The notes: generated by a model not told the origin, from the letters alone. 64,000 bases of DNA from Streptomyces sp. DH24 (GCF_029813775.1 NZ_JARVKW010000006.1:1-64000); one strand, 5' to 3'. Positions 25,692 through 34,943 are shown, numbered from the stretch's first letter. Program-made: numbers and translations.

Positions 25692-26815
25692 TGAAGAAGT
25701 TCGACAAGGAGCGCGTGCTCCTCGCGGTGGCCGGCCCGGTCATCGCGCTCGCCGTGGCCTTCGTCCTGAGCGCGATCGTCCTGATCGCCTCGGGCAAGAA
25801 CCCCGTCGAGCCGTTCGCCCTGATGTTCGAGCAGGCGTCGTTCTCCGACATCCAGGTCCTGATCGTCAACCAGGCCTCGATGTACTACATCGCGGCGCTC
25901 GCGGTCGCCATCGGCTTCCGCATGAACCTGTTCAACATCGGCGTCGACGGCCAGTACCAGCTCGCCGCCATGATGGCCGCCGTCGTCGGCGCCCACGCGA
26001 ACCTGCCCGCGGTCCTCCAGATCCCGCTGCTGATCCTCACCGCCGTGTGCACCGGCGCCTTCTGGTCCGGCATCGCCGGCCTGCTGAAGGTCACCCGCGG
26101 CGTCAGCGAGGTCGTCGCCACGATCATGCTCAACGCGATCGCGACCTCGGTCATCGCCTACCTGTGGCTGCCGGACGTCTTCGGCGTGAAGGTCGGCAAC
26201 AACAACACCACCGGCGAGATGCACGAATCCGGCTGGGTGCCCGGCATCGGCATGGGCGCGGCCGGCGAGATCTACGGCCTGGTCCTCCTCGCGGTCGTCC
26301 TCGGCATCGGCTACTGGGTCGTCCTCAACCGCACCCGCTTCGGCTTCGACCTGCGCGCCTCGGGCGCCTCGGAGACCGCGGCGGCGGCCAGCGGCGTGGA
26401 CCCCCGGCGCATGGTGCTCACCGCCATGCTGATCTCCGGCGCCGTCGCCGGACTCGCGGGCCTGCCCATCCTGATGGGCGACACCCACACCTACAGCCTC
26501 AACTTCCCCACCGGCATCGGCTTCCTCGGCATCGGCATCGCCCTGCTCGGACGCAACAGCCCGGTCGGCATCGCGTTCGCCGCCCTGCTGTGGGCCTGGC
26601 TCGACAAGGCCTCGCCCGAGCTCGACTTCCACGGCTACGACAAGGAGATCGCGGTCATCATGCAGGGCCTGATCGTGCTCTCGGTCGTCGTCTCCTACGA
26701 GGCCGTCCGCGAGTGGGGCCTGCGCCGCCAGCAGCGCCGCGTCGGCGCCGAACTCGCCGCCGGTCACGTCCTCGGCGCCACCGACAACACCCAGAAGGAG
26801 GTGGCTGGCCGATGA
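25691..26815 (+). CDS. Nucleoside ABC transporter permease 1
   Basis: 374 aa, about 8-9 membrane helices, BPD_transp_2 family (RbsC-like). Blocks include FRMNLFNIGVDGQYQLAAMMAA, GVSEVVATIMLNAIA and FDLRASGASETAAAASGVDPRRM, typical of the NupB/YufP branch that works with Bmp proteins. A long extracytoplasmic loop carries NNNTTGEMHESGWVPG. Start overlaps the ATPase stop (TGATG) and stop overlaps permease 2 (ATGA). Confidence 0.92.
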   Translation: MKKFDKERVLLAVAGPVIALAVAFVLSAIVLIASGKNPVEPFALMFEQASFSDIQVLIVNQASMYYIAALAVAIGFRMNLFNIGVDGQYQLAAMMAAVVGAHANLPAVLQIPLLILTAVCTGAFWSGIAGLLKVTRGVSEVVATIMLNAIATSVIAYLWLPDVFGVKVGNNNTTGEMHESGWVPGIGMGAAGEIYGLVLLAVVLGIGYWVVLNRTRFGFDLRASGASETAAAASGVDPRRMVLTAMLISGAVAGLAGLPILMGDTHTYSLNFPTGIGFLGIGIALLGRNSPVGIAFAALLWAWLDKASPELDFHGYDKEIAVIMQGLIVLSVVVSYEAVREWGLRRQQRRVGAELAAGHVLGATDNTQKEVAGR

Positions 26816-28089
26816 CCACGTCCCCGACCTCGGCGGTCGACGTCAACCAGCCCACGCTGCAGCCCGCGGCGCCGACCGGCCGCCGCCTGTCGCTGCCCGT
26901 CCTGCTGCTGATCATCGCCGCGGCCCTGGCGCTGACGTCGATCGTCCGCATCATCACCGACGCGAACGGCATCACCAACGTCAGCCAGATGTCCACCGCG
27001 CTCCAGCTCGCCGTCCCGATCGGCCTCGCCGGTCTCGGCGGCCTGTGGGCCGAGCGCGCGGGCGTCGTCAACATCGGCCTCGAAGGCATGATGATCCTCG
27101 GCACCTGGTTCGGTGCCTGGGCCGGCTTCCAGTGGGGCCCGTGGACCGGCGTGCTCGTCGGCATCCTCGGCGGCGCGATCGGCGGCCTGCTGCACGCCCT
27201 CGTCACCGTCACCTTCAACGTGAACCACATCGTCTCCGGTGTGGCCATCAACATCCTCGCCCTCGGCGCCACCCGCTACCTCGCCCCCCTGGCCTTCGAG
27301 GGCCACCAGGGCGGCTCCGCCAAGCAGTCCCCGGCGGTGGAGTCCCTCGGCCACTTCACGGTGCCGGGGCTGTCCGACGCGCTGCGCGACCTCAACGCCA
27401 AGGGCTGGTTCTTCGTCTCGGACGTCGCCGGCCTGCTCGGCGGCCTGGTCACCAACGTGTCCTGGCTGACCCTGGTCGCCGTCGCGCTGATCCCGGCCAC
27501 CTGGTGGATCCTGTGGCGCACCCCGTTCGGGCTGCGGCTGCGCTCCTGCGGCGAGAACCCGGTCGCCGCCGAGTCCCTCGGCGTCAACGTCTACAAGTAC
27601 AAGTACCTCGCCGTGATCATCTCCGGCGGACTGGCCGGCCTCGGCGGTGTCTTCCTCGCCATCGTCGCCAACCCGTTCTACCTGGAGGGCCAGGTCAGCG
27701 GCCGCGGCTACATCGGCCTCGCCGCGATGATCTTCGGCAACTGGATGCCGGGCGGCCTCGCCATCGGCGCCGGCCTGTTCGGCTACACCGACAGCCTCAA
27801 CCTGCGCGGCGGCTCCGCCAACGTGCACGCCCTGCTGCTGCTCGGCGCGATCCTGCTGGTCATCGGCGCGATCTGGCTTCTGATCCGCAAGAAGTACGTC
27901 CAGGCCGTGATCACCGTGGTCGTCGGCGCCCTGGTGTTCGCCTGGTACGCCGGCACCAACGAGGTCCCGAACCAGGTCGTCTCCGCCACGCCGTACGTCA
28001 TCACGCTGATCGTGCTCGCGCTGTCCGCGCAGCGGCTGCGGATGCCGAGGGCCAACGGCATGCCGTACCGGAAGGGGCAGGGCAAGTGA
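26812..28089 (+). CDS. Nucleoside ABC transporter permease 2
   Basis: 425 aa, BPD_transp_2 family, NupC/YufQ-like. GLWAERAGVVNIGLEGMMILGTWFGAW and LRLRSCGENPVAAESLGVNVYKYKY are hallmark blocks. The N-terminus has a 30-residue Pro/Thr-rich cytosolic extension, and two extra C-terminal helices are predicted. The last 4 nt overlap the cytidine deaminase start (GTGA). Confidence 0.92.
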   Translation: MTTSPTSAVDVNQPTLQPAAPTGRRLSLPVLLLIIAAALALTSIVRIITDANGITNVSQMSTALQLAVPIGLAGLGGLWAERAGVVNIGLEGMMILGTWFGAWAGFQWGPWTGVLVGILGGAIGGLLHALVTVTFNVNHIVSGVAINILALGATRYLAPLAFEGHQGGSAKQSPAVESLGHFTVPGLSDALRDLNAKGWFFVSDVAGLLGGLVTNVSWLTLVAVALIPATWWILWRTPFGLRLRSCGENPVAAESLGVNVYKYKYLAVIISGGLAGLGGVFLAIVANPFYLEGQVSGRGYIGLAAMIFGNWMPGGLAIGAGLFGYTDSLNLRGGSANVHALLLLGAILLVIGAIWLLIRKKYVQAVITVVVGALVFAWYAGTNEVPNQVVSATPYVITLIVLALSAQRLRMPRANGMPYRKGQGK

Positions 28090-28478
28090 CGGACGTCGAC
28101 TGGGAGAGCCTGCGGGCCGCGGCCCGGGAGGCCATGTGCCGGGCGTACGCCCCGTACTCGGGCTACCCGGTCGGCGCCGCCGCCCAGGTCGACGACGGCC
28201 GCACGGTGACCGGCTGCAACGTCGAGAACGCCTCCTACGGCATCGGCCTGTGCGCCGAGTGCGGACTGGTCTCGGAGCTGGTCCGCACCGGCGGCGGCCG
28301 GCTGACGCACTTCACCTGTGTCGACGGCCGCGGCGAGATCCTCGTCCCGTGCGGCCGCTGCCGTCAGCTGCTGTACGAGTTCGGCGGCCCGGACCTGCTG
28401 CTGGAGACCCCGGAGGGCATCCTGCCGCTGTCCCGGATGCTGCCGCAGGCCTTCGGGCCCGAGTACCTCGGCAAGTAA
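28086..28478 (+). CDS. cdd: Cytidine deaminase
   Basis: 130 aa, the usual length of the small homotetrameric enzyme. Zinc and catalytic motif GLCAECGLVSELV supplies the first Cys and proton-shuttle Glu; VPCGRCRQLLYEF supplies the other two Cys. AYAPYSGYPVGAA and GCNVENASYG form the nucleoside pocket. It converts (deoxy)cytidine to (deoxy)uridine, feeding deoA downstream. GTG start is translationally coupled to permease 2. Confidence 0.96.
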   Translation: MTDVDWESLRAAAREAMCRAYAPYSGYPVGAAAQVDDGRTVTGCNVENASYGIGLCAECGLVSELVRTGGGRLTHFTCVDGRGEILVPCGRCRQLLYEFGGPDLLLETPEGILPLSRMLPQAFGPEYLGK

Positions 28479-28486
28479 ACCCACGT

Positions 28487-28533
28487 GCGGCCCCTCCGAG
28501 CTGGTCAGGTGCTCGGAGGGGCCGCGCTCTTTT
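28487..28533 (+). terminator. Terminator or attenuator between cdd and deoA
   Basis: Perfect 14-bp stem (28487-28500 with 28512-28525), 11-nt loop, then a TTTT at 28530-28533. It lies in the 81-bp gap before deoA, so deoA is either attenuated or has its own promoter; no operator copy is seen here. Confidence 0.65.
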
Positions 28534-28559
28534 CGCACCCTCGGAAGGAAGTCACGGCC

Positions 28560-29837
28560 ATGGACGCCATCTCCGTCATCCGCGCCAAGCGGGACCGCGG
28601 CGAACTCAGCGACGAGCAGATCGACTGGGTCATCGACGCGTACACCCGCGGGGAGGTCGCCGACGAGCAGATGTCGGCCCTCGCCATGGCCATCCTGCTC
28701 AACGGCATGAACCGCCGTGAGATCTCCCGCTGGACGGCGGCGATGATCGCCTCCGGCGAGCGCATGGACTTCTCGTCGCTGTCCCGGCCGACCGCCGACA
28801 AGCACTCCACGGGCGGCGTCGGCGACAAGATCACCCTGCCGCTGGCCCCGCTCGTCGCGGCCTGCGGCGCGGCCGTCCCGCAGCTGTCGGGCCGCGGCCT
28901 CGGCCACACCGGCGGCACGCTGGACAAGCTGGAGTCCATCCCCGGCTGGCGCGCGCTGCTCTCCAACGAGGAGATGCTGAGCGTCCTGGACGGCGTCGGC
29001 GCGGTGATCTGCGCGGCCGGTGACGGCCTGGCCCCCGCCGACAAGAAGCTGTACGCGCTGCGGGACGTCACCGGCACGGTCGAGGCGATCCCGCTGATCG
29101 CCTCCTCCATCATGTCCAAGAAGATCGCGGAGGGCACCGGCTCGCTCGTCCTGGACGTGAAGACCGGCACCGGCGCGTTCATGAAGACGATCGAGGACGC
29201 CCGCGAACTGGCCTCCACCATGGTCGGCCTCGGCACGGACCACGGCGTGAGGACGGTGGCGCTGCTCACGGACATGTCGACGCCGCTCGGCCTGACCGCG
29301 GGCAACGCCCTGGAGGTCCGCGAGTCCGTGGAGGTCCTGGCCGGCGGCGGCCCCGCGGACGTCGTCGAACTGACCCTCGCCCTGGCCCGCGAGATGCTGG
29401 ACGCGGCGGGCGTGCAGGACGCCGACCCGGCGAAGGCCCTGGCCGACGGCTCGGCGATGGACGTCTGGCGCCGCATGATCGCGGCCCAGGGCGGCGACCC
29501 GGACGCGCCCCTGCCGACGTCGAAGGAACAGCACGTGGTGAAGGCGGGCGCCTCCGGCGTCCTGACCCGCCTCGACGCCTACGACATCGGCATCGCCGCC
29601 TGGCGCCTCGGCGCGGGCCGCGCCCGCAAGGAGGACCCGGTGCAGGCGGCGGCGGGCGTCGAACTCCACGCCAAGCCGGGCGACACGGTGACCCAGGGCC
29701 AGCCCCTGCTGACCCTCCACACGGACACCCCCGAGCGCTTCGACTACGCCCTTGAGGCGGTCGACGGCTCGTACGACATCGCGGCCCCGGGCACGCCGTT
29801 CACCGCGTCGCCGGTGGTGCTGGAGCGCATCGCCTGA
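28560..29837 (+). CDS. deoA: Thymidine phosphorylase
   Basis: 425 aa. It has KHSTGGVGDKITLPLAPLVAACG (phosphate-binding glycine loop), SGRGLGHTGGTLDKLESIPG, IPLIASSIMSKKIAEGTGSLVLDVKTGTGAFM and the C-terminal barrel-sandwich domain. It splits thymidine and deoxyuridine into base and deoxyribose-1-phosphate. ATG at 28560 follows GGAAGGA. Acts after cdd; its product goes to phosphopentomutase and deoC. Confidence 0.96.
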   Translation: MDAISVIRAKRDRGELSDEQIDWVIDAYTRGEVADEQMSALAMAILLNGMNRREISRWTAAMIASGERMDFSSLSRPTADKHSTGGVGDKITLPLAPLVAACGAAVPQLSGRGLGHTGGTLDKLESIPGWRALLSNEEMLSVLDGVGAVICAAGDGLAPADKKLYALRDVTGTVEAIPLIASSIMSKKIAEGTGSLVLDVKTGTGAFMKTIEDARELASTMVGLGTDHGVRTVALLTDMSTPLGLTAGNALEVRESVEVLAGGGPADVVELTLALAREMLDAAGVQDADPAKALADGSAMDVWRRMIAAQGGDPDAPLPTSKEQHVVKAGASGVLTRLDAYDIGIAAWRLGAGRARKEDPVQAAAGVELHAKPGDTVTQGQPLLTLHTDTPERFDYALEAVDGSYDIAAPGTPFTASPVVLERIA

Positions 29838-29854
29838 GCGGCGCGCATCCCTCA

Positions 29855-29892
29855 CGGAAGGGCCGGTGCCGGACCGGGCACCGGCCCTTCCG
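29855..29892. terminator. Terminator at the end of the nucleoside operon
   Basis: Perfect 16-bp stem (29855-29870 with 29877-29892), 6-nt loop, 18 bp after the deoA stop and before a convergent gene; can serve both strands. Confidence 0.8.
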
Positions 29893-29935
29893 CGCAAGCG
29901 CGTCGGGGCGGACGAGAGCCCGGCGCAGGCGTCCC

Positions 29936-30856
29936 TCACCCGAGCAGCGTCGCCACGAGCACCAGGACCGGTACCGACGCCGCCGTCGAGAGCAGGATCG
30001 CGTCCCGGGCCAGGGTCTCGCCGACGCGGTAGCGGCTCGCGTAGGTGTAGAGGTTCTGGGCGGCGGGCAGCGCCGAGGTGACGACCACGTCGAGCAGGGC
30101 CGCGCCGTGCAGCCCGAACGCGTACGCCGCCAGCGCCCAGGCGGCCAGGGGCTGGCCGACCGCCTTCAGGGCGACCGACAGGAACACGGGGGTGCGGTCG
30201 GCGCCCCGGCCCGGTGCCGTGCTGCCGTGCAGGGAGATCCCGAAGGCCAGCAGCACCGCCGGGACCGACATGTTGCCGATCAGGGTCAGCGGGTCCATCA
30301 CCGGCCCCGGTATCTCCATGCCGACCGCCGAGACCGCCACACCGGCCAGCGACGCCACGGCTATCGGATTGCCGACCGGGGTGAGCAGCCGGCGCCACAG
30401 CGGGCCCTTGCCGCCCCGGCCCGACAGGTCCAGCACCGTGAGCGCGACCGGCGTCACGACGATCAGCTGGAACAGCAGCACGGGGGCGACGAGGGACGCG
30501 TCGCCGAGGACGTACACGGCGATCGGGATGCCGAGGTTGCCGGAGTTGACGTAACTGGAGCACAGCGCGCCGATCGTGGTGCGGCCCACGCCCCAGCCGC
30601 GCACGGCACCGACCGCGATGAACACGCCCGCCGCCGCAGCCGTGCTCATCGCCGTCACCAGCAGCCGGCTGGAGAAGATCACCGACAGGTCGGCCCCGGC
30701 GAGCATCGTGAACAGCAGCGCCGGGGACGCCACATGGAACGCGAGCTTCGTCAGCACCTCGCGGCCGTGGACGCCGAGGTGCCCCCGCCTACCGATCGCG
30801 TAGCCGACCCCGATCACGACCGCGATGACCGCGAACCCGCTCAACACGCCCCGCAC
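29936..30856 (-). CDS. AEC family membrane transporter
   Basis: About 306 aa with ten predicted helices. GYAIGRRGHLG, LTKLAFHVASPALLFTML, SSYVNSGNLGIPIAVYVLGD (with the family NxGNLG motif) and the C-terminal SALPAAQNLYTYASRY are typical of auxin-efflux-carrier-like permeases, which export small organic acids in bacteria. GTG at 30856 follows GAGGGGG; upstream in-frame codons are unlikely. Substrate unknown. Confidence 0.85.
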   Translation of the reverse strand: MRGVLSGFAVIAVVIGVGYAIGRRGHLGVHGREVLTKLAFHVASPALLFTMLAGADLSVIFSSRLLVTAMSTAAAAGVFIAVGAVRGWGVGRTTIGALCSSYVNSGNLGIPIAVYVLGDASLVAPVLLFQLIVVTPVALTVLDLSGRGGKGPLWRRLLTPVGNPIAVASLAGVAVSAVGMEIPGPVMDPLTLIGNMSVPAVLLAFGISLHGSTAPGRGADRTPVFLSVALKAVGQPLAAWALAAYAFGLHGAALLDVVVTSALPAAQNLYTYASRYRVGETLARDAILLSTAASVPVLVLVATLLG

Positions 30857-30970
30857 GGCGCCCCCTCGACCGGGAGAAGGGCATGCGCCGACGCGGACGG
30901 ACATGATCTGTGGGCCATACACCCAACCCTCCGGGCAACCCCGGACGCGGGTCAATGTGATCCTTACGGC

Positions 30971-31010
30971 GGTCCGGAGCGGTCCGGAGCGGGTCGGGCC
31001 GGGTCGGGCC
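30971..31010. repeat. Tandem decamers in the intergenic region
   Basis: Two copies of GGTCCGGAGC (30971-30990) followed by two of GGGTCGGGCC (30991-31010), in the 289-bp gap between divergently oriented genes. Otherwise this gap shows no gene. Confidence 0.7.
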
Positions 31011-31145
31011 GGAGCGGTGCGCGGCGGTGGAGGGCCGCCTGGGCACGGGGCGGCCTGGGCACGGCGTGGCAGCCGGCCGGGGTGGGCCGGCTGTCGGGGC
31101 GCGATGAGTTACGGGCGCGGCGCCGGTCTACCGTACGTGGACGCC

Positions 31146-31490
31146 ATGACACCCGCCGTACTCGTGCTGCCCGGCCCCGTCTCCCGGACGGAGCTGCCGC
31201 GGCTGTGCGCCGAGGTGCGCGCCCGGCTGGAGGACACCGGGGCCGGTGTCGTGGTCTGCGACGTCGGCGGGCTGGGTCCGCCGGGGCTCGCCCACGTCGA
31301 CCTGCTGGCGCGGCTCCAGCTCGCCGCCCGGCGGGCCGGCGGCCGGATCAGGCTGCGCTCTCCCGACCCCGCGCTACCGGCCCTCCTCGATCTGGTCGGC
31401 CTCGTCGTCGAGGTGGAGGGGCAGCCCGAACAGCGGGAACCAGCGCTGTGTGTCGAGGAAGAAGTGGAATCCGGAGACCCGCCCCCCTGA
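31146..31490 (+). CDS. STAS-domain protein (anti-sigma factor antagonist-like)
   Basis: 114 aa. VLVLPGPVSRTELPRLCAEVRARL, VVVCDVGGLGPPGLAHVDLLARLQLAARRAGG and LLDLVGLVVEVEGQPE follow the STAS pattern. The usual phosphorylatable Ser/Thr of SpoIIAA-type proteins (D-S/T in the central loop) is replaced here by PGLAHVD, so phospho-control may be lost. Its last 117 nt overlap the 3' end of the ECF sigma gene on the other strand. No strong ribosome site is seen before the ATG. Confidence 0.75.
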   Translation: MTPAVLVLPGPVSRTELPRLCAEVRARLEDTGAGVVVCDVGGLGPPGLAHVDLLARLQLAARRAGGRIRLRSPDPALPALLDLVGLVVEVEGQPEQREPALCVEEEVESGDPPP

Positions 31491-32390
31491 GATCTCCAGC
31501 ACCTGGACCGCCCACGGCGTGAACCCGCCCTGCTCGGGGTCCGGCTTGTAGTGCGCGAAGCCCGGCAGGCCGTTGACCTCGACCGGCCGCAGCCGCGACC
31601 CGGCACAGGACGCCCCCAGCGTCGTCATGAAGCCGGTGATGTCCGCCGGGCCCGACAGCCACAGGTCGAACGGCGGCATCGTCATGATCGCGTCCTCGTG
31701 CAGCAGCGCCGTCAGCGCCGTCATGTCGTAGCCCTCGAAGGCCGCGACGTAGCGCTCCAGGAGCTTGCGCTGCTCGTCGTCCAGCGGGTCGGACACGGCA
31801 GCGTCGGCGCCCCGGTCGCGCCCCCGCTCGGCGAGGGTCGCGCGGGCCCGCTGGAGGGCGCTGTTGACCGACGCGACCGACGTGTCGAGCAGCTCGGCCA
31901 CCTCGCTCGCCCGCCAGGCCAGCACCTCGCGCAGGATCAGCACCGCCCGCTGCTTGGGCGGCAGTTGCTGGAGGGCGGCCATGAAGGCGAGCCGGACGGA
32001 CTCCTTGGCGACCGCGGCCTCCGCCGGGTCCTCGACCGTCGGCAGTACGCGCGCGTCGGGCATGGGCTCCAGCCAGGTGTGGTCGGGGCGGGGCGTGAGG
32101 GCCGCCCGGGCGAGCGGCGTGGACTCCGTGAGGTCGACGGGCCGGGCGCGCTTGTTGCCCGCGCTCAGCATGTCCAGGCACACGTTCGTCGCGATGCGGT
32201 AGAGCCAGGAGCGCAGGCTGGAGCGGCCCTCGAACTTGTCGTAGCTCCGCCAGGCGCGCACCAGCGTGTCCTGCACCGCGTCCTCGGCCTCGAAGGACGA
32301 GCCGAGCATGCGGTAGCAGTACCCGGTCAGCTCGGTCCGGTGCTTTTCCAGCGCTACGTCGAGCTCTGGTGTCGCCGTGCTGTTCGTCAT
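31374..32390 (-). CDS. ECF sigma factor with C-terminal SnoaL-like domain
   Basis: 338 aa. Sigma region 2 lies at about 15-85 (LTGYCYRMLGSSFEAEDAVQDTLVRAWRSYDKFEGRSSLRSWLYRIATNVCLD) and region 4 at about 140-195 (LPPKQRAVLILREVLAWRASEVAELL). Residues 210-335 form a SnoaL/NTF2-like domain (YVAAFEGYDMTALTALLHEDAIMTMPPFDLW). This architecture occurs in ECF groups that need no separate anti-sigma factor because the extra domain modulates activity. ATG at 32390 follows GGTGGGTGGA. Converges on and overlaps the STAS gene. Confidence 0.9.
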   Translation of the reverse strand: MTNSTATPELDVALEKHRTELTGYCYRMLGSSFEAEDAVQDTLVRAWRSYDKFEGRSSLRSWLYRIATNVCLDMLSAGNKRARPVDLTESTPLARAALTPRPDHTWLEPMPDARVLPTVEDPAEAAVAKESVRLAFMAALQQLPPKQRAVLILREVLAWRASEVAELLDTSVASVNSALQRARATLAERGRDRGADAAVSDPLDDEQRKLLERYVAAFEGYDMTALTALLHEDAIMTMPPFDLWLSGPADITGFMTTLGASCAGSRLRPVEVNGLPGFAHYKPDPEQGGFTPWAVQVLEISGGRVSGFHFFLDTQRWFPLFGLPLHLDDEADQIEEGR

Positions 32391-32554
32391 GGTCCACCCA
32401 CCCCTGTGGCCGTCCTGTCGCGCCTTTGCGCCCAGCACTTCGGAAGCTACCGCAGCGCACTGACAACGGCCTGTCGTCTCGGCGAAACGGCTGGTCAGGA
32501 GAGGGGCGGCTGGTACGGTACGCGCGCCCCGGCCATCCGCGCGGGGCGCACTCC

Positions 32555-33874
32555 TCAGGCGGCCGTCGCGAGCCGGCGCCGCGACCGCGCCGCCCGCGTC
32601 CCGAACACCGTGATCGTCACGACGCCGAGCACCGCCAGCAGTCCGACGCCGACCGTCCCGGCCCAGCCGCCGCCGTGGTAGGCCAGCGCGCCCACCGTGC
32701 TGCCCGCGCTGGAGCCGATGTAGTACGCCGACTGGTACAGCGCGGACGCCTGGGCGCGGCCGTGCGTGGCCGTCTTGCTGACCGCGGACGAGGCCACCGC
32801 GTGGCCCGCGAAGAAGCCCGCCGTGATCAGCACCAGGCCCGCCAGGACCAGCGGCAGCGAGCCGGCCAGGGACAGCAGCAGGCCCGTCGCCGTGGTGCCG
32901 CCCGCCGCGTACAGCGCGCCCCGGCGGCCCAGCCGTCCCACCAGGCGTCCCGCGGTCGAGGCCGACACCGTACCGACCAGGTAGACCAGGAAGATCGAGC
33001 CGACGATGCCCTGCGGCAGCCCGAACGGGGCCTGGGTCAGGCGGTAGCCGATCACCGTGTAGACACCGCCGAACACGGTCATGAACAGGGCGCCGATCGC
33101 GTACAGGCGTCGCAGCAGCGGGTTCGACAGGTGGCCGCGGACCGTGCGGGCCAGCACCCGCGGGCGCAGCGAGCCCGGCCGGAAGTGCCTGGGGGCGGGC
33201 AGCAGCACCCGGAAGGCCACCGCGCACGCCACCGCGATCGCGCCGATCACACCGACGGCGACCCGCCAGCCCCACTCCTGCGCCACCCAGCCGGTGATGA
33301 CCCGGCCGCTCATCCCGCCGACGCTGTTGCCGGCGACGAACAGGCCGATCGCCGTGATCAGGGCCTTCGGCGTGACCTCCTCCGCGAGGTACGCGGTCGC
33401 CGACGCCGGCAGCCCGGCCAGCGCCGCGCCCTGCACCGCCCGCAGCGCCACCAGCGCGGTGAGCGAGGGCGCGAAGGGCACCAGCAGACCGACGGTCACC
33501 GCGACCGCGAGGGACGCCGTCATGACCGTACGGCGTCCGTACCGCTCGGACAGGGCGCTCATCGGCAGGACGAACACCGCCAGGCCGCCCGTCGCCGCCG
33601 CCACGGTCCAGCTCGCGTCGCTCGCGCTCACGCCGAACTCGCCGGAGATCAGCGGCAGCAGCGCCTGGGTGGAGTACAGCAGGGCGAACGTCGCCACGCC
33701 CGCCAGGAAGAGGGCGAAACTCATCCGGCGGTAACCGGGCCCGCCGGGGGACACCCGGGAGTCGGCGGCCAAGACGCCGGGAGAGGCAGGCGAAGAGGCG
33801 CCGGCAGAGGCGGTGGAGGAAACAGACGGCACGGCGCCCACGGTGGTGGACGCCCCGGTACTGGCGGGAGTCAT
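32555..33874 (-). CDS. MFS transporter (YnfM-like efflux)
   Basis: 439 aa, 12 predicted helices after a 50-residue Ser/Ala/Pro-rich N-terminal tail. Motif A-like ALSERYGRRTVM between helices 2 and 3, RAVQGAALAGLPASATAYLAEEV in helix 4 and GNSVGGMSGRVITGW in helix 5 match drug:proton antiporters of the YnfM type. Divergent from a LysR regulator with 63 bp between start codons, the usual arrangement for regulator and target. Confidence 0.9.
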   Translation of the reverse strand: MTPASTGASTTVGAVPSVSSTASAGASSPASPGVLAADSRVSPGGPGYRRMSFALFLAGVATFALLYSTQALLPLISGEFGVSASDASWTVAAATGGLAVFVLPMSALSERYGRRTVMTASLAVAVTVGLLVPFAPSLTALVALRAVQGAALAGLPASATAYLAEEVTPKALITAIGLFVAGNSVGGMSGRVITGWVAQEWGWRVAVGVIGAIAVACAVAFRVLLPAPRHFRPGSLRPRVLARTVRGHLSNPLLRRLYAIGALFMTVFGGVYTVIGYRLTQAPFGLPQGIVGSIFLVYLVGTVSASTAGRLVGRLGRRGALYAAGGTTATGLLLSLAGSLPLVLAGLVLITAGFFAGHAVASSAVSKTATHGRAQASALYQSAYYIGSSAGSTVGALAYHGGGWAGTVGVGLLAVLGVVTITVFGTRAARSRRRLATAA

Positions 33875-33937
33875 ACCCAGAACGTACGAAGCGCCTTACT
33901 GATCCGTCCAATGCATGGAATCGTCATAATCGTTCCC

Positions 33938-34900
33938 ATGGTGCATCAGCAGAGGTCACAGCCCCGCCTGTCACAGTCCAGTGACACAGAAGACACGACA
34001 GACATGTCCAGACTGCTGGCGCCGCGCCTGGCCTACTTCGCCGGCGTGGCCCGCACCGAGCACGTCACGCGCGCCGCCCAGGAGATGCAGGTCCCGCAGT
34101 CCACGCTGTCGCGCGCCATGGTCCGCCTGGAACAGGACCTGGGCGTCGACCTGTTCGCCCGCCGCGGCCGCACCGTCTCCCTCACGCCCGCCGGACGCAC
34201 CTTCCTCACCTCCGTCGAGCGGGCCCTCGCCGAGATCGAGCGCGCCGCCGAGGAGGTCCGCGCCGACGCCGACCCCACCACCGGCAAGGTCGCGTTCGGC
34301 TTCCTGCACACCATGGGCGCCGAAACGGTCCCCGGCCTCATCCACGCCTTCCGCGCCGACCACCCCCGCGTCCGCTTCAGCCTCGTCCAGAACTACGGCG
34401 AGGCGATGCTCGAACGCCTCCGCGCCGGCGAACTCGACCTCTGCCTGACCTCCCCGGTCCCCGACGCCCCCGACCTCGTCGCCCGCCGCCTGGACGAGCA
34501 GAAGCTGCGCCTGGTCGTCCCCGCGGACCACCGCCTGGCCGCCCGCAAACGCGTCCGCCTCGCGGAGGCCGCCGAGGAGGCCTTCGTGACCCTGGAACCC
34601 GGCTACGGCCTGCGCCGCATCACCGACGACCTCTGCAAGGAGGCCGGCTTCAGACCCCGGGTGGCCTTCGAGGGCGAGGAGGCGGAGACCCTGCGCGGCC
34701 TGGTGGCGGCGGGCCTGGGCGTCGCCCTGCTGCCGCCACCGGCCGTGCCGCGCCCGGGAGTGGCGGAGCTGACGGTCACGGCCCCGAGGGCGGCGCGGGA
34801 GATCGGCGTGGCCTGGCTGGACGGCCACCCGGACACACCCCCGGTCGCGGCCTTCAAGAAGTTCCTGCTGTCCCGCAGGGGCAACCTGCTGCCCGACTGA
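33938..34900 (+). CDS. LysR family transcriptional regulator
   Basis: 320 aa. The winged helix-turn-helix is at about residues 25-85 (LAYFAGVARTEHVTRAAQEMQVPQSTLSRAMVRLEQDLGVDLFARRGRTVSLTPAG). The C-terminal part is the periplasmic-binding-like effector domain (VAFGFLHTMGAETVPGLIHAF). ATG at 33938 chosen; ATG 33911 in frame would add 9 residues. The short spacer to the MFS gene contains a near-palindrome TCCAATGCATGGA at 33907-33919, a candidate LysR site. It probably autoregulates and controls the exporter. Confidence 0.92.
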   Translation: MVHQQRSQPRLSQSSDTEDTTDMSRLLAPRLAYFAGVARTEHVTRAAQEMQVPQSTLSRAMVRLEQDLGVDLFARRGRTVSLTPAGRTFLTSVERALAEIERAAEEVRADADPTTGKVAFGFLHTMGAETVPGLIHAFRADHPRVRFSLVQNYGEAMLERLRAGELDLCLTSPVPDAPDLVARRLDEQKLRLVVPADHRLAARKRVRLAEAAEEAFVTLEPGYGLRRITDDLCKEAGFRPRVAFEGEEAETLRGLVAAGLGVALLPPPAVPRPGVAELTVTAPRAAREIGVAWLDGHPDTPPVAAFKKFLLSRRGNLLPD

Positions 34901-34943
34901 GGAGACCCCACCCGTGAGACCGGCCGGCGCACCGGTGACGGCG

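Noticed and set aside
27783-30563. 926-aa antisense frame over permease 2, cdd and deoA
   Set aside because: Shadow frame covering three well-identified genes; no domain and biased Gly/Arg composition.
31374-33911. 845-aa version of the ECF sigma gene
   Set aside because: The upstream half is the out-of-frame shadow of the MFS gene on the same strand; the sigma protein starts at 32390.
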